This document shows positions 26,296 through 34,515 of a stretch of DNA of 64,000 bases, in pieces (position 1 is the first letter of the stretch; the number at the start of each line of letters is the position of its first letter). This DNA is from Aquabacterium fontiphilum. GTDB taxonomy: Bacteria; Pseudomonadota; Gammaproteobacteria; Burkholderiales; Burkholderiaceae_C. Where the stretch lies: the NCBI RefSeq assembly GCF_009909205.1, contig NZ_JAAAPN010000011.1, positions 98,751 through 162,750 on the forward strand. The letters are read 5' to 3'. The notes under the pieces are model-generated. The model was not told the origin of the DNA. It did not search any database and worked only from the letters and a program-made list of their open reading frames with translations. Made by a program: the position numbers and the translations under genes.

Positions 26296-26355
26296 GCTGA
26301 AGCTGCCCTGACGTCCGCATGAGCACAGCCTGACGCCCGCATGAACGTCAGATGA
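26296..26355 (-). promoter_or_regulatory. Six 11-bp-periodic TCA-type half-sites upstream of the NTF2-like gene
   Basis: Read on the minus strand: TCATC (26355-26351), TCATG (26344-26340), TCAGG (26333-26329), TCATG (26322-26318), TCAGG (26311-26307) and TCAGC (26300-26296). Each begins exactly 11 bp after the one before, so all face the same side of the helix. The nearest is 43 bp before the start codon. This is what tandem binding of OmpR-type regulator dimers looks like; the regulator encoded at 24963-25667 is the obvious candidate. Confidence 0.55.
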
Positions 26356-26383
26356 CAGCCGCGCGGGTCAGCACGCCATGAGG

Positions 26384-26827
26384 TCAGTACGTCTTGTACG
26401 GCAGGAACTTGCCCGACATCACGATGCTGACGCGGTCGCCGGCCGGGTTGGGCTCGCGCTGCAGGTCCATCTTGAAGTCGATGGCGCTCATGATGCCGTC
26501 ACCGAACTCTTCGTGGATCAGGGCTTTGAAGGTTGTGCCATAGACGCTGACCAGCTCATAGAAGCGGTAGATCAGCGGATCGGTGGGCACGCTGGTGGGC
26601 AGCGAGCCCTTGTAAGGCACTTCCTGCAGCCACAGGCGGGCCGCGGCGGGCAGATCGAAGATGTCGCCCACGATGGCAGCCTGCTCGGGCGTCAGCGTCA
26701 TCTGTCCCAGGCAGGCGGCCGTCACCCACTCCTTGCTCAGGCCCACCTTGGTGGCCACGTCGGCCCACTTGATGCCCTTCTTGACCTTGGCTTCGATGAT
26801 CAGGTCGGTCACGTCTTCGCGGTTCAT
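26384..26827 (-). CDS. cynS: Cyanate hydratase (cyanase)
   Basis: 147 aa (E. coli CynS is 156). The N-terminal helix-turn-helix-like part (VTDLIIEAKVKKGIKWADVATKVG) is followed by the catalytic domain with Arg and Glu of LIYRFYELVSVYG and the Ser of DGIMSAIDF, the known active-site trio. It converts cyanate and bicarbonate to carbamate and CO2, and carbamate falls apart to ammonia. GAAGGAG precedes ATG 26827. It is last in the transporter/NTF2-like/cynS run on the minus strand, so cyanate is imported and used as nitrogen. Confidence 0.96.
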   Translation of the reverse strand: MNREDVTDLIIEAKVKKGIKWADVATKVGLSKEWVTAACLGQMTLTPEQAAIVGDIFDLPAAARLWLQEVPYKGSLPTSVPTDPLIYRFYELVSVYGTTFKALIHEEFGDGIMSAIDFKMDLQREPNPAGDRVSIVMSGKFLPYKTY

Positions 26828-26847
26828 GTCGTTCTCCTTCAAAAAAC

Positions 26848-27315
26848 TCACTTGAATTGCCGATCCGCTTCCTGGATCGGAACGTCGTTGATGGACGCCT
26901 CGCGCCGGGCCATCAGGCCACGTTCATCGAAGGTCCAGTTCTCGTTGCCGTAGGCCCGCCACCACTGGCCGGCGTCGTCGTGGTACTCGTACTCGAAGCA
27001 CACCGAGATGCGGTTGCCGTGGAAGGCGAACAGGCGCTTCTTCAGACGGTAGCTGTGCTCCCGGGCCCACTTGCGGGTCAGGAAGGCCTTGATGGCCTCA
27101 CGCCCCTGGAAGAACTCGCTGCGGTTGCGCCACCACGCGTCTTCAGTGTAGGCGGCCGCGCAGCGTTCGGGGTCCTTGCTGTTCCACGCGTCTTCGGCCA
27201 TCTGCACCTTCAGGCGCGCCGTCTCTTCGGTGAAAGGCGGCAGCGGGGGGCGCGAGATGGGTGCGGCAGCCACGTCAGGTGCGGCCGGGCGGTCGGTGAG
27301 CTGGGTGTCGGACAT
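26848..27315 (-). CDS. DUF1348 / NTF2-like protein of the cyanate cluster
   Basis: 155 aa, cytoplasmic. After a Pro-rich head, it has the DUF1348 pattern: [40 protein letters not shown], then [16 protein letters not shown] and [21 protein letters not shown]. This family is an NTF2-like small-molecule fold with no known reaction. It lies 20 bp upstream of cynS and downstream of the ABC genes, so a role linked to cyanate or its relatives is likely, but only by position. Confidence 0.82.
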   Translation of the reverse strand: MSDTQLTDRPAAPDVAAAPISRPPLPPFTEETARLKVQMAEDAWNSKDPERCAAAYTEDAWWRNRSEFFQGREAIKAFLTRKWAREHSYRLKKRLFAFHGNRISVCFEYEYHDDAGQWWRAYGNENWTFDERGLMARREASINDVPIQEADRQFK

Positions 27316-27375
27316 GGTTGCGCTCGGGGCTCTGAGGATGTCGGGCGAAAGCAGAGGCGGGACAGGCCGGTGGCG

Positions 27376-28278
27376 TCACGCGGCGGCCGCATCGGGGAGG
27401 GTGCCGTCGTGTACCGCAACAGGCGGGCTGGCCACCAGGCCGGGCCGAACTTCGGGCGGATGCGTGGGGCCACGGCCGTGGCTCAGCTCTTTCGAGCGCG
27501 CCACGAGGAAATCCACCAGGTGGTTGCGCAGCGGGTAGAACTGCGGGTCGTGGTGCAGGCCGGCGCGCGTGCGGTCGCGCGGCAGCGTGTTGACCACGAT
27601 CTCGCCCACGCGGGCTTGCGGGCCGTTGCTCATCAGCAGGATCTTGTCGGCGAGCAGAATGGCTTCGTCCACATCGTGGGTGATCATGAACACGGTCTGC
27701 TGCGTCTCGGCACAGATGCGCAGAAGCTCGTCCTGGATGGTGCCGCGCGTGAGGGCGTCCAGCGCGCCGAAGGGCTCGTCGAGCAGCAGCATCTTGGGCT
27801 CGATCGCAAACGCCCGGGCGATGCCCACGCGTTGCTTCATGCCGCCCGACAGCTGCGAGGGCTTCTTGTCGATGGCCGGGCTCAGGCCCACCAGCTTCAC
27901 ATACTGCTCGACATGCGCGCGGATCTCGGCCTTGCTGCGGTCGGGCCACTTCGAGCGCACGGCGAACGCGATGTTCTCGCCCACGGTGAGCCAGGGCATC
28001 AGCGCATGGCCCTGGAACACGACGCCCCGCTCCAGCCCCGGTGCGTTGACCTCGCGGCCGTCCATGAACACATGGCCTTCGGACGACTGCTCGAGACCGG
28101 CCAGGGTGTTAAGGATGGTGGTCTTGCCGCAGCCCGAGTGGCCGATGATGCAGACAAACTCGCCGCGCTGGATCTCGAAGTTGACGCCGTCGAAGACCGG
28201 CTCGCTGGCGCCCGGATACGTCTTGCCCAGGCCCTGCACCTGCAGGTAGGCACGCGGGGTGGAGGAATCAATCAACAT
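27376..28278 (-). CDS. ABC transporter ATP-binding protein (nitrate/cyanate type)
   Basis: 300 aa. Walker A GHSGCGKTT, signature LSGGMKQRVGIARA, Walker B MLLLDEPFGALD and the switch His in MITHDVDEA are all present, with a C-terminal extension rich in Pro/Val. The LDALTRGTIQDEL and GHALMPWLTVGENIAFAV forms are those of NrtD/CynD/TauB-class ATPases. It drives uptake with the permease whose gene overlaps it by 11 bp. The order binding protein - permease - ATPase - NTF2-like - cynS marks it as a cyanate importer. Confidence 0.92.
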   Translation of the reverse strand: MLIDSSTPRAYLQVQGLGKTYPGASEPVFDGVNFEIQRGEFVCIIGHSGCGKTTILNTLAGLEQSSEGHVFMDGREVNAPGLERGVVFQGHALMPWLTVGENIAFAVRSKWPDRSKAEIRAHVEQYVKLVGLSPAIDKKPSQLSGGMKQRVGIARAFAIEPKMLLLDEPFGALDALTRGTIQDELLRICAETQQTVFMITHDVDEAILLADKILLMSNGPQARVGEIVVNTLPRDRTRAGLHHDPQFYPLRNHLVDFLVARSKELSHGRGPTHPPEVRPGLVASPPVAVHDGTLPDAAAA

Positions 28279-29146
28279 AGGTCACCGCCTTTTGCAGCCG
28301 GCCGAAGAGCAGATCGAGCGCCATGCCCACCACACCGATGACGAGGATGGCGAAGATCACGTTGGGCAACGAGAGGTTGTTCCACTCGTTCCACACGAAG
28401 TAGCCCACGCCAGTGCCGCCCACCAGCATCTCGGCTGCGACGATCACCAGCCAGGCAATGCCCATGCTGATGCGCATGCCCGTGAGGATGGTGGGTGCCG
28501 CGGCGGGCAGGATCACCTCGAAGGCGGTGCGCCAGCGCGAGACCTCGAGCGTGCGCGACACATTGAGCCAGTCACGGCGCACACCGGCCACACCAAATGC
28601 CGTGTTGATCAGCATGGGCCACACCGAGCAGATGAAGATCACGAAGATGCCCGAGGTGGTCGAGTCCTTGATCGTGTAGAGCGCCAACGGCATCCACGCC
28701 AGCGGCGAGATGGGCTTGAGCACCTGGATGAACGGGTCGAGCGCGCGGTAGACCAGCGGCGACATGCCGATGGCAAAGCCCAGCGGAATGGCCACCAGCA
28801 TGGCGATCAGGTAGCCCAGCCCCACGCGGCCCAGCGAGTGCAGCAGCTGGATGCCGATGCCCTTGTCGTTGGGGCCGTTGTCGTAGAACGGGTCACTCAG
28901 GTGCGTCCAGATGGTGCTGCCCATCTGGGCCAGCGTCGGAAAACCCGAGGTGTTCCCGCTGTTGCCGCCAGGGTCTTTGCCCATGAGCTTCATGTACTCC
29001 AGCTGCTCGGGGCTGATCTGCACGGCGACCGAGGCCTTGGGCAACGTGGCCAGATGCCAGACGCTCAGAATGGCCAGCAAGATGAGCAGCGACAGCACAG
29101 CGGCCTTGGCCTGCTCGGTTCGCCACCAGGAAACGGGTTTGCGCAT
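28268..29146 (-). CDS. ABC transporter permease (NrtB/CynB type)
   Basis: 292 aa with about six membrane helices; the first is AVLSLLILLAILSVWHLATL. The EAA loop region is seen at WRTAFEVILPAAAPTILTGMRI, typical for BPD_transp_1 permeases of nitrate, cyanate, taurine and bicarbonate importers. A periplasmic loop of about 70 residues follows TM1. ATG 29146 lies 9 bp after the binding-protein stop with GTGAGG upstream. The inner-membrane channel is energised by the ATPase at 27376-28278. Confidence 0.9.
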   Translation of the reverse strand: MRKPVSWWRTEQAKAAVLSLLILLAILSVWHLATLPKASVAVQISPEQLEYMKLMGKDPGGNSGNTSGFPTLAQMGSTIWTHLSDPFYDNGPNDKGIGIQLLHSLGRVGLGYLIAMLVAIPLGFAIGMSPLVYRALDPFIQVLKPISPLAWMPLALYTIKDSTTSGIFVIFICSVWPMLINTAFGVAGVRRDWLNVSRTLEVSRWRTAFEVILPAAAPTILTGMRISMGIAWLVIVAAEMLVGGTGVGYFVWNEWNNLSLPNVIFAILVIGVVGMALDLLFGRLQKAVTYVD

Positions 29147-29154
29147 GGTGGGCC

Positions 29155-30555
29155 TCACGTGCGCCGGATGGCGAAGCTGTTGACGTAGGCATCGGGCTTG
29201 GCCGGATCAAACGGCTTGCCCATGACCTTGAAGCCGGGGTAGGCGCCTTCGGGTGCGGTTTCGCCCAGGGCCTTCATGTGCTTCTTGGCGTCGGTCAGCA
29301 GGAAGACCTGCTCGGCGATCTGCTTGTAGTTCACATCGCCCTTCACATAACCCCAGCGCTTCATCTGCGTGAGCATCCACACCGCCATCGACTGCCAGGG
29401 GATGGGGTTGAAGTCGGCGCGGTCGGGCACGTTGCGCACATTGCCCAGGCCATCTGCGAAGCGGCCGGTGAGCACCTGTGCCACCACGGCCTCGGGCTGG
29501 TTGAGGTACTGCGCCGGCGAGATCACCTTGGCGATCAGCTCGCGGTTCTTGGGCTGGCGGGCCATGGCCGAGGCGGTGAGCACCGCGCGGTACAGCGCCG
29601 CAAAGGTGTTGGGGTGCTGCTGGATGAACTCGGCGCTGGTGCCAAAGGCGCAGCAGGGGTGGCCGTCCCACAGCTCTTTGGTCAGGATGTGGATGAAGCC
29701 GATTTCTTCAAACACCGCACGCTGGTTGAACGGGTCGGGGCCCAGGTAGCCATCGATGTTGCCGGCGCGCAGGTTGGCCACCATCTCGGGCGGCGGCACC
29801 ACGCGGATCTGGATGTCGCGGTCCGGGTCCAGCCCAGCCTCTGCCACGTAGTAGCGCAGCAGGAAGTTGTGCATCGAGTACTCGAAGGGCACGGCGAACT
29901 TGAAGCCCTTCCACTGCTTCGGGTCGCGCTTGTCCTTGTGCTTGACGTGCAGCGTGATGGCCTGGCCATTGGTGTTCTGAATGGTCGCCACGTTCATCGG
30001 CTTGGCGTTCGAGCCCAGACCCATGCTGATGGCCAGGGGCATGGGCGACAGGAAGTGCGTGGCGTCGTACTCCTTGTTGATCATCTTGTCGCGGATCAGC
30101 GCCCAGCCCGCCGTCTTGATGACGCTGACATCCAGCCCCTGCTTGCGGTAAAAGCCCAGCGGGTGCGCCATGATCAGCGGCGTGGCGCAGGTGATGGGGA
30201 TGAAGCCGATCTTGAGCTCTTTCTTCTCCAGCGGGCCGGCCTCTTGTGCCATGGCTTGCAGGCTGGCCGTGGGCAGCACGCTCGAGATGGCCGCCATGGC
30301 GGTGCCCTTGCCCACCGCACGCAGGAAGCGGCGGCGCACCGCATCCTGCGGGAAGATCGCCTTCATCAGGCTGGCTTCGATGAACTCGCGCGAGTAGGTC
30401 TGGAAGTCTTCCGTCTCGCTGCGACGTTGCAGCTCCTGCACCGCCTGATCGCGTGCCATGACGGCATCGTGCTCGTCGGGCCGGTGGTCACGGCCGCAGG
30501 CGCACTGCAGGCGCAGCGGGCGATCAGCGTCGAAGGGATCGAAGTAGCGGGACAT
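29155..30555 (-). CDS. Nitrate/cyanate-type ABC substrate-binding protein
   Basis: 466 aa, the NrtA/CynA/CmpA family length. The N-terminal 70 residues are an extra segment with a CAC-G-x2-H motif (Cys18, Cys20, His24). The twin-arginine motif RRRFLRA is at 74-80, followed by a hydrophobic stretch, so export is by Tat after an unusually long leader. The binding domain has KIGFIPITCATPLIMAHPLGFYRKQGL and DGYLGPDPFNQRAVFEEIGF. The ligand is probably cyanate, inferred from cynS downstream. First gene of the cyanate operon, after the LuxR-type regulator gene. Confidence 0.88.
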   Translation of the reverse strand: MSRYFDPFDADRPLRLQCACGRDHRPDEHDAVMARDQAVQELQRRSETEDFQTYSREFIEASLMKAIFPQDAVRRRFLRAVGKGTAMAAISSVLPTASLQAMAQEAGPLEKKELKIGFIPITCATPLIMAHPLGFYRKQGLDVSVIKTAGWALIRDKMINKEYDATHFLSPMPLAISMGLGSNAKPMNVATIQNTNGQAITLHVKHKDKRDPKQWKGFKFAVPFEYSMHNFLLRYYVAEAGLDPDRDIQIRVVPPPEMVANLRAGNIDGYLGPDPFNQRAVFEEIGFIHILTKELWDGHPCCAFGTSAEFIQQHPNTFAALYRAVLTASAMARQPKNRELIAKVISPAQYLNQPEAVVAQVLTGRFADGLGNVRNVPDRADFNPIPWQSMAVWMLTQMKRWGYVKGDVNYKQIAEQVFLLTDAKKHMKALGETAPEGAYPGFKVMGKPFDPAKPDAYVNSFAIRRT

Positions 30556-30633
30556 CTCGGACTCCTTTGGCGCACCAGGTGGTGCCGAACAGCGATGGGT
30601 TCACTGTAGGAATCCGCGCCCGCCGGCGCCATC

Positions 30634-30670
30634 ACGAATCGGGTGATTCGTTTGTAGGGCTGGCCCTACA
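30634..30670. promoter_or_regulatory. Two adjacent palindromes upstream of the cyanate operon
   Basis: ACGAATC (30634-30640) pairs with GATTCGT (30645-30651) across GGGT. TGTAGGGC (30653-30660) pairs with GCCCTACA (30663-30670) across TG and includes the stop codon of the regulator gene. They lie 79-115 bp before the binding-protein start. No T-run follows, so they suit operator sites for the neighbouring NarL/LuxR-type regulator, or a read-through control hairpin. Confidence 0.4.
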
Positions 30671-31322
30671 CAGTCAGCACCTGCTGCTTGACCGCATACA
30701 GCGCCAGCTCCACATCGTTGCGCACGCCGGTCTTCTCCAGGATGCGGGCGCGGTAGGTCGAGACCGTGTTGGGCGACAGGTTGAGGGCCTGCGCGATCTG
30801 CCCGACGCTCTGGCCTTCGGCCAGCAGCCGGAACACCTGGTGCTCGCGCTGAGAGAGCATCTCGTGCGGGGGGCGCGCGACAACCTCGCTGATCGAGTTG
30901 GCCAGCAGCTCGGCCACGCCAGGCGTCAGGTAGGTGCCGCCGCTGGCCACCTTGCGGATGGCGGCGATCATGTCGTCCGGGTCGGCGCCCTTGTTCAGAT
31001 AGGCCTGTGCGCCGGCGCGCAGGCAGCGCACCGCGAACTGGCGATCGGGGTAGGTGCTCAGCATGACGACGCCCAGGCGCGGGTACTCGTGCTTGATCTG
31101 CTTGAGCACATCCAGGCCGTCACGGCCGGGCAGCGCGATGTCGAGCAAGACCACGTCCAGCCCCGGCCCGTCCGTCAGATCCATCCACGCGCGGATCAGG
31201 CGCAAGGCTTCAACCCCGTCGGCAGCCTCATCGACCACCTGCACGTCATCCAGATCAGACAGCACCTGACGCAGACCCTGACGCACGATGCGGTGGTCGT
31301 CCACCAGCAAGACCTTGATCAT
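30666..31322 (-). CDS. NarL/FixJ (LuxR-type) response regulator
   Basis: 218 aa. The receiver domain has Asp8-Asp9, phospho-acceptor Asp61 (VVLLDIALPG) and Lys in AYLNKGA. The C-terminal GerE/LuxR helix-turn-helix is LSQREHQVFRLLAEGQSVGQIA, then NTVSTYRARILEKTGVRN. Its ATG overlaps the kinase stop (ATGA at 31319-31322). As it directly precedes the cyanate transporter genes on the same strand, it very likely controls them in place of the LysR-type CynR of E. coli. Confidence 0.93.
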   Translation of the reverse strand: MIKVLLVDDHRIVRQGLRQVLSDLDDVQVVDEAADGVEALRLIRAWMDLTDGPGLDVVLLDIALPGRDGLDVLKQIKHEYPRLGVVMLSTYPDRQFAVRCLRAGAQAYLNKGADPDDMIAAIRKVASGGTYLTPGVAELLANSISEVVARPPHEMLSQREHQVFRLLAEGQSVGQIAQALNLSPNTVSTYRARILEKTGVRNDVELALYAVKQQVLTV

Positions 31323-32524
31323 GGGTTGCGCTCCTTGTAGCTCAGCGGCAGGCTGAGGATGACCTGCGTGCCCTGGCCGGGCTGGCTGTCGATCTGCACC
31401 CAGCCCCCGAAATGGCCGGCGCGCTCGCGCATGCCCATCACGCCGAACGCGTCATGGGATTCGAAAGCGCTGGGCGGCGCGCCCTTGCCGTTGTCCTTGA
31501 CCAGAAGGGTCAGCTCGCTGGGCGTGGCGCGGATGCGGATGCGCACCGCGCTGGCCTGGGCATGGCGGGCCACGTTGCTGAGCATTTCCTGAAAGATGCG
31601 AAACGCCGCCGTGGCCATGGGCCCGTCCGGCGCCGGCAGGCCGGCCGGCACATCGATGCTGACCTCGCAGGGCAGCTCGCTGCTGTCCTTGAAATCCTGC
31701 ACCTGCCACTCCAGCGTGGCCCACAGGCCCTGGTGGTCGAGGATGGACGGCCGCAGGTCCGTGATGATGCGTCCCACGTTGTGGACCGCCGCGTCAATGA
31801 GGCCGCGCATGTCGTGGCACTTGCATTGCAGCGCGGGCTGGTCGCTGAGGCGCCGCTCCAGCCAGCTGAGGTCCATCTTCAGGCCCACCAGCAGGCTGCC
31901 GAGCTCGTCGTGGATCTCACGCGCGATGCGGGTGCGCTCGCCTTCACGCACGCGCTCGAGGTGGGCCTGCAGCTCGCGCTGTTGGTTGAGCGCCTGGGTC
32001 AGCGCCTGGGTGCGTTCGGTGACGCGGCGCTCCAGCGTCTCGTTGGCCTGGCGCAGCAGCTGCTCCTGCCGCTTGCGCTCGCTGATGTCCACAAAGGTGA
32101 CCACCGCCCCCAGCACCTGCCCTCCGTCGAGGATGGGGTAGGAGGTGTACTCGACCGGGAAGGCCGTGCCGTCCTTGCGCCACAACACGTCGCTGTCGAT
32201 GCGGCAGGCCACCCCGGCCCGGAAGGCGTGAAAGATGGGACAGTGCTCGACCGGGTAACACGCACCATCCGGATGGGTGTGGTGGGTGAGGTCGTGCATG
32301 TTGCGGCCCAGCACCTCGTGCGGCTCGTAGCCCAGCATGCGCGCGGCCGCCGGGTTGATGAAGCTGCACAGGCCGTCGGTGTCGACCCCGTAGATGCCTT
32401 CGCCCGTGCTGTCGAGCAGCAGGCCCAGGCGGTCGCGCCAGACCGCGGCCGCGCGCTCATCGCTGGGCGGCAGGGGCACCGGGTCCACGAAGGCGGCGCG
32501 TGCACTGGCAGGCAGGTGGTCCAT
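31319..32524 (-). CDS. Soluble PAS-domain histidine kinase (HisKA_3)
   Basis: 401 aa with no membrane segment, so a cytoplasmic sensor. A PAS domain (about 30-150: GLLLDSTGEGIYGVDTDG and FVDISERKRQ) has an HTHPDGACYPVEHC stretch with Cys89, Cys95 and several His that could hold a metal or cofactor. A coiled coil links it to HisKA_3 with His205 in ARIAREIHDELGS-type sequence, and HATPase_c (FRIFQEMLSNVARHA, VMGMRERA). It pairs with the LuxR-type regulator. A TTG start 18 bp further up is possible. Confidence 0.9.
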   Translation of the reverse strand: MDHLPASARAAFVDPVPLPPSDERAAAVWRDRLGLLLDSTGEGIYGVDTDGLCSFINPAAARMLGYEPHEVLGRNMHDLTHHTHPDGACYPVEHCPIFHAFRAGVACRIDSDVLWRKDGTAFPVEYTSYPILDGGQVLGAVVTFVDISERKRQEQLLRQANETLERRVTERTQALTQALNQQRELQAHLERVREGERTRIAREIHDELGSLLVGLKMDLSWLERRLSDQPALQCKCHDMRGLIDAAVHNVGRIITDLRPSILDHQGLWATLEWQVQDFKDSSELPCEVSIDVPAGLPAPDGPMATAAFRIFQEMLSNVARHAQASAVRIRIRATPSELTLLVKDNGKGAPPSAFESHDAFGVMGMRERAGHFGGWVQIDSQPGQGTQVILSLPLSYKERNP

Positions 32525-32566
32525 GCAGCCGGCTGGCTGCAAGACCCGTGCCGGAACGAGACGGGC

Positions 32567-33523
32567 TCAGCGCGCGAAGGCGTTGCGCAAGGCCTCGGCC
32601 ACGGCCAGATGGGCTTGGCCCGCCTCCTGGATGAAGCGCCCCATGTTGATGAAGTCGTGCAACACACCGGGCCACTCACGCACCGTGACGGGCACGTCGG
32701 CCGCTCGCAGGCGCTCGGCGTAGAGGTGGCCTTCATCGGTCAACGCATCGCACTGGGCCAGGCCGATCCAGGCCGGCGCCACGCCGCGGTGGTCTTCGGC
32801 ATGCAGGGGCTCGCGATGCCAGCGCTGGGCGGGGCGCTCACCCCGGGCCTGGCGCTCGAACCAGCGCATCAGGTCTTCGGTGAGCAGCGTGCCCTGCGAA
32901 TACGCCTTGAACGAGTCGGTGACCATGCCCAGTTGCACGGAGGGGTAGAACAGTACCTGCAAGGCCAGCGGCAGGCCGGCATCGCGCGCGTGCAAGGCCA
33001 CCACCGCGGCCAGCGTGCCGCCGGCGCTGTCGCCACCCACGGCCATGCGGCTGCCGTCCAGGCCCAGGGTGTGGCCTTGCTGGCTCAGCCAGGTGAAGGC
33101 CGCCACGCAGTCGTCCATCCCGGCGGGGTATTTGTGCTCGGGCGCCAGGCGGTAATCGACCGCCACCACCGCCGCACCACTGTGGTGCGCAATCTCGCGA
33201 CACATGGCCTCGCAGGTGTCGATGCCGCCCACCACGAAGCCGCCGCCATGCAGGTACAGAAACACCGGCAGACCGGTGTCGTGCGAGGCGGCCCACAGGC
33301 GGGCCGGCAAGGCGCCTGCCGGGCCCGGGATCTCGAAGTCCTGTACGCGGGCCAGTTCGCGGCCAGGGACGGCCATGGCACCCACACCCATCCGGTAGGA
33401 CGCCCGTGCCTGATCGGGTGGCAAGGTGTGGATGGGGGGAAAGCCGGCGCGGCGGATGTTGTCCAGCAGGGCCTGCGTGGCAGGGGTGAAGGGTGCGGGC
33501 GGCACCGGAGGCATGTCGGCCAT
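32567..33523 (-). CDS. Alpha/beta hydrolase, hormone-sensitive-lipase (HSL) esterase family
   Basis: 318 aa. It has the HSL oxyanion motif YLHGGGFVVGG, the nucleophile elbow GGDSAGG (Ser) and RLAPEHKYPAGMDDC. The Asp is in LAQCDALTDEG and the catalytic His in GVLHDFINMG. Such enzymes cleave short-chain carboxyl esters in the cytoplasm. GAGGAG precedes ATG 33523. It sits between the sensor kinase and a hypothetical exported protein, all on the minus strand, with no clear functional link. Confidence 0.9.
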   Translation of the reverse strand: MADMPPVPPAPFTPATQALLDNIRRAGFPPIHTLPPDQARASYRMGVGAMAVPGRELARVQDFEIPGPAGALPARLWAASHDTGLPVFLYLHGGGFVVGGIDTCEAMCREIAHHSGAAVVAVDYRLAPEHKYPAGMDDCVAAFTWLSQQGHTLGLDGSRMAVGGDSAGGTLAAVVALHARDAGLPLALQVLFYPSVQLGMVTDSFKAYSQGTLLTEDLMRWFERQARGERPAQRWHREPLHAEDHRGVAPAWIGLAQCDALTDEGHLYAERLRAADVPVTVREWPGVLHDFINMGRFIQEAGQAHLAVAEALRNAFAR

Positions 33524-33569
33524 CGTGGGGTCTCCTCGTCTCGGTATGGGATCCATGCGGGTCGTGCGT

Positions 33570-34313
33570 TCAGGGTGCGCTGACGCGGATCTCGAGTACC
33601 TCGTCCTGCGCATCGCCGATTGCCCGGGTGGACCAGGTGCCCGACTGACGGGTGTCCGAATCCTGTCCGCGGCGCGCGACCACAACCCATTCTCCCAGAG
33701 GCACCTGCAGCGTGCTGGCCACCTCGGTGCGGCGGATCTGGCCATCCGGCTCCAGCGCGCCGCCCAGGGCCACTCCCCCCGCCCCGCCATGCGGCCCGGC
33801 GGCCTCGCGCGCCTGGGCCTGCAACGTGACGGTGACGGGGGCTCGCCCGCCCGGCCAGCGCGGGCGCACGGTGAGGCCCTGGCCCAGGTCGACCCACTGC
33901 GTCTGGCTGACCGCCCAGGCCTGGGGTGCGCCACCGGCGTCAGCCGGCGCGCGCCAGGCCAGCTGCCAGCTGGTGTGGGGCACGCTGCGGCCCATGAACA
34001 GGCGCGCCTCGCCGCCGTTGAGCACCTGCACCGCCTGCACGGTGTCCCGCCGGGTCTGCACGCTGTGCTGCCCCGCCTGCGCCTGACCCTCAACCCGCAC
34101 GCCGCCACGGCTGTCGACCGTGACGCCGCCCTGGCGCAGGCCACCGCTGCGCTCGACCGCATTGCCCTGACTGCTCACACGCCAGCTCACCAGCAGGTTG
34201 CCGCCTGCAGCAGGCTGCCCGGCAGGCTGCGCATGGCCGGTCGCGGCGGCGAACCCCAGCCAGGCGCCGGCGTAGCCCGCGAGGCACAGCAATCGGCGAA
34301 TCGGACAGGTCAT
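33570..34313 (-). CDS. Exported hypothetical protein
   Basis: 247 aa. A Sec signal (LLCLAGYAGAWLGFAAATGHAQ) ends near residue 29. The rest is beta-rich and Gly/Gln/Arg-rich, with NLLVSWRVSSQG, QAVQVLNGGEARLFMGRSVP and GEWVVVARRG. The 'VLNGGEARLFMGRSVP' stretch recalls secretin-associated sequences, but I do not recognise a family. AGGAG lies before ATG 34313. It is divergent from the HDOD gene. Confidence 0.65.
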   Translation of the reverse strand: MTCPIRRLLCLAGYAGAWLGFAAATGHAQPAGQPAAGGNLLVSWRVSSQGNAVERSGGLRQGGVTVDSRGGVRVEGQAQAGQHSVQTRRDTVQAVQVLNGGEARLFMGRSVPHTSWQLAWRAPADAGGAPQAWAVSQTQWVDLGQGLTVRPRWPGGRAPVTVTLQAQAREAAGPHGGAGGVALGGALEPDGQIRRTEVASTLQVPLGEWVVVARRGQDSDTRQSGTWSTRAIGDAQDEVLEIRVSAP

Positions 34314-34515
34314 GCGTTCGGTCTCCTGCGCGTACTCAGCGCGAAATTCAGGGGGTGGAATGGCCACATTTCCACCGCTCGAAAATTTTCCCATCGGCGA
34401 TGCTCAAGTCCACGGCCCACGGGGTCGATAAACGTTCAATCTGCCACAGTGCCGCCGCCTTCGGGGCCCGATGGTCAGAGCATCCCGGTTCCTTTCGAGA
34501 TGGAGGCTGGCAAAC

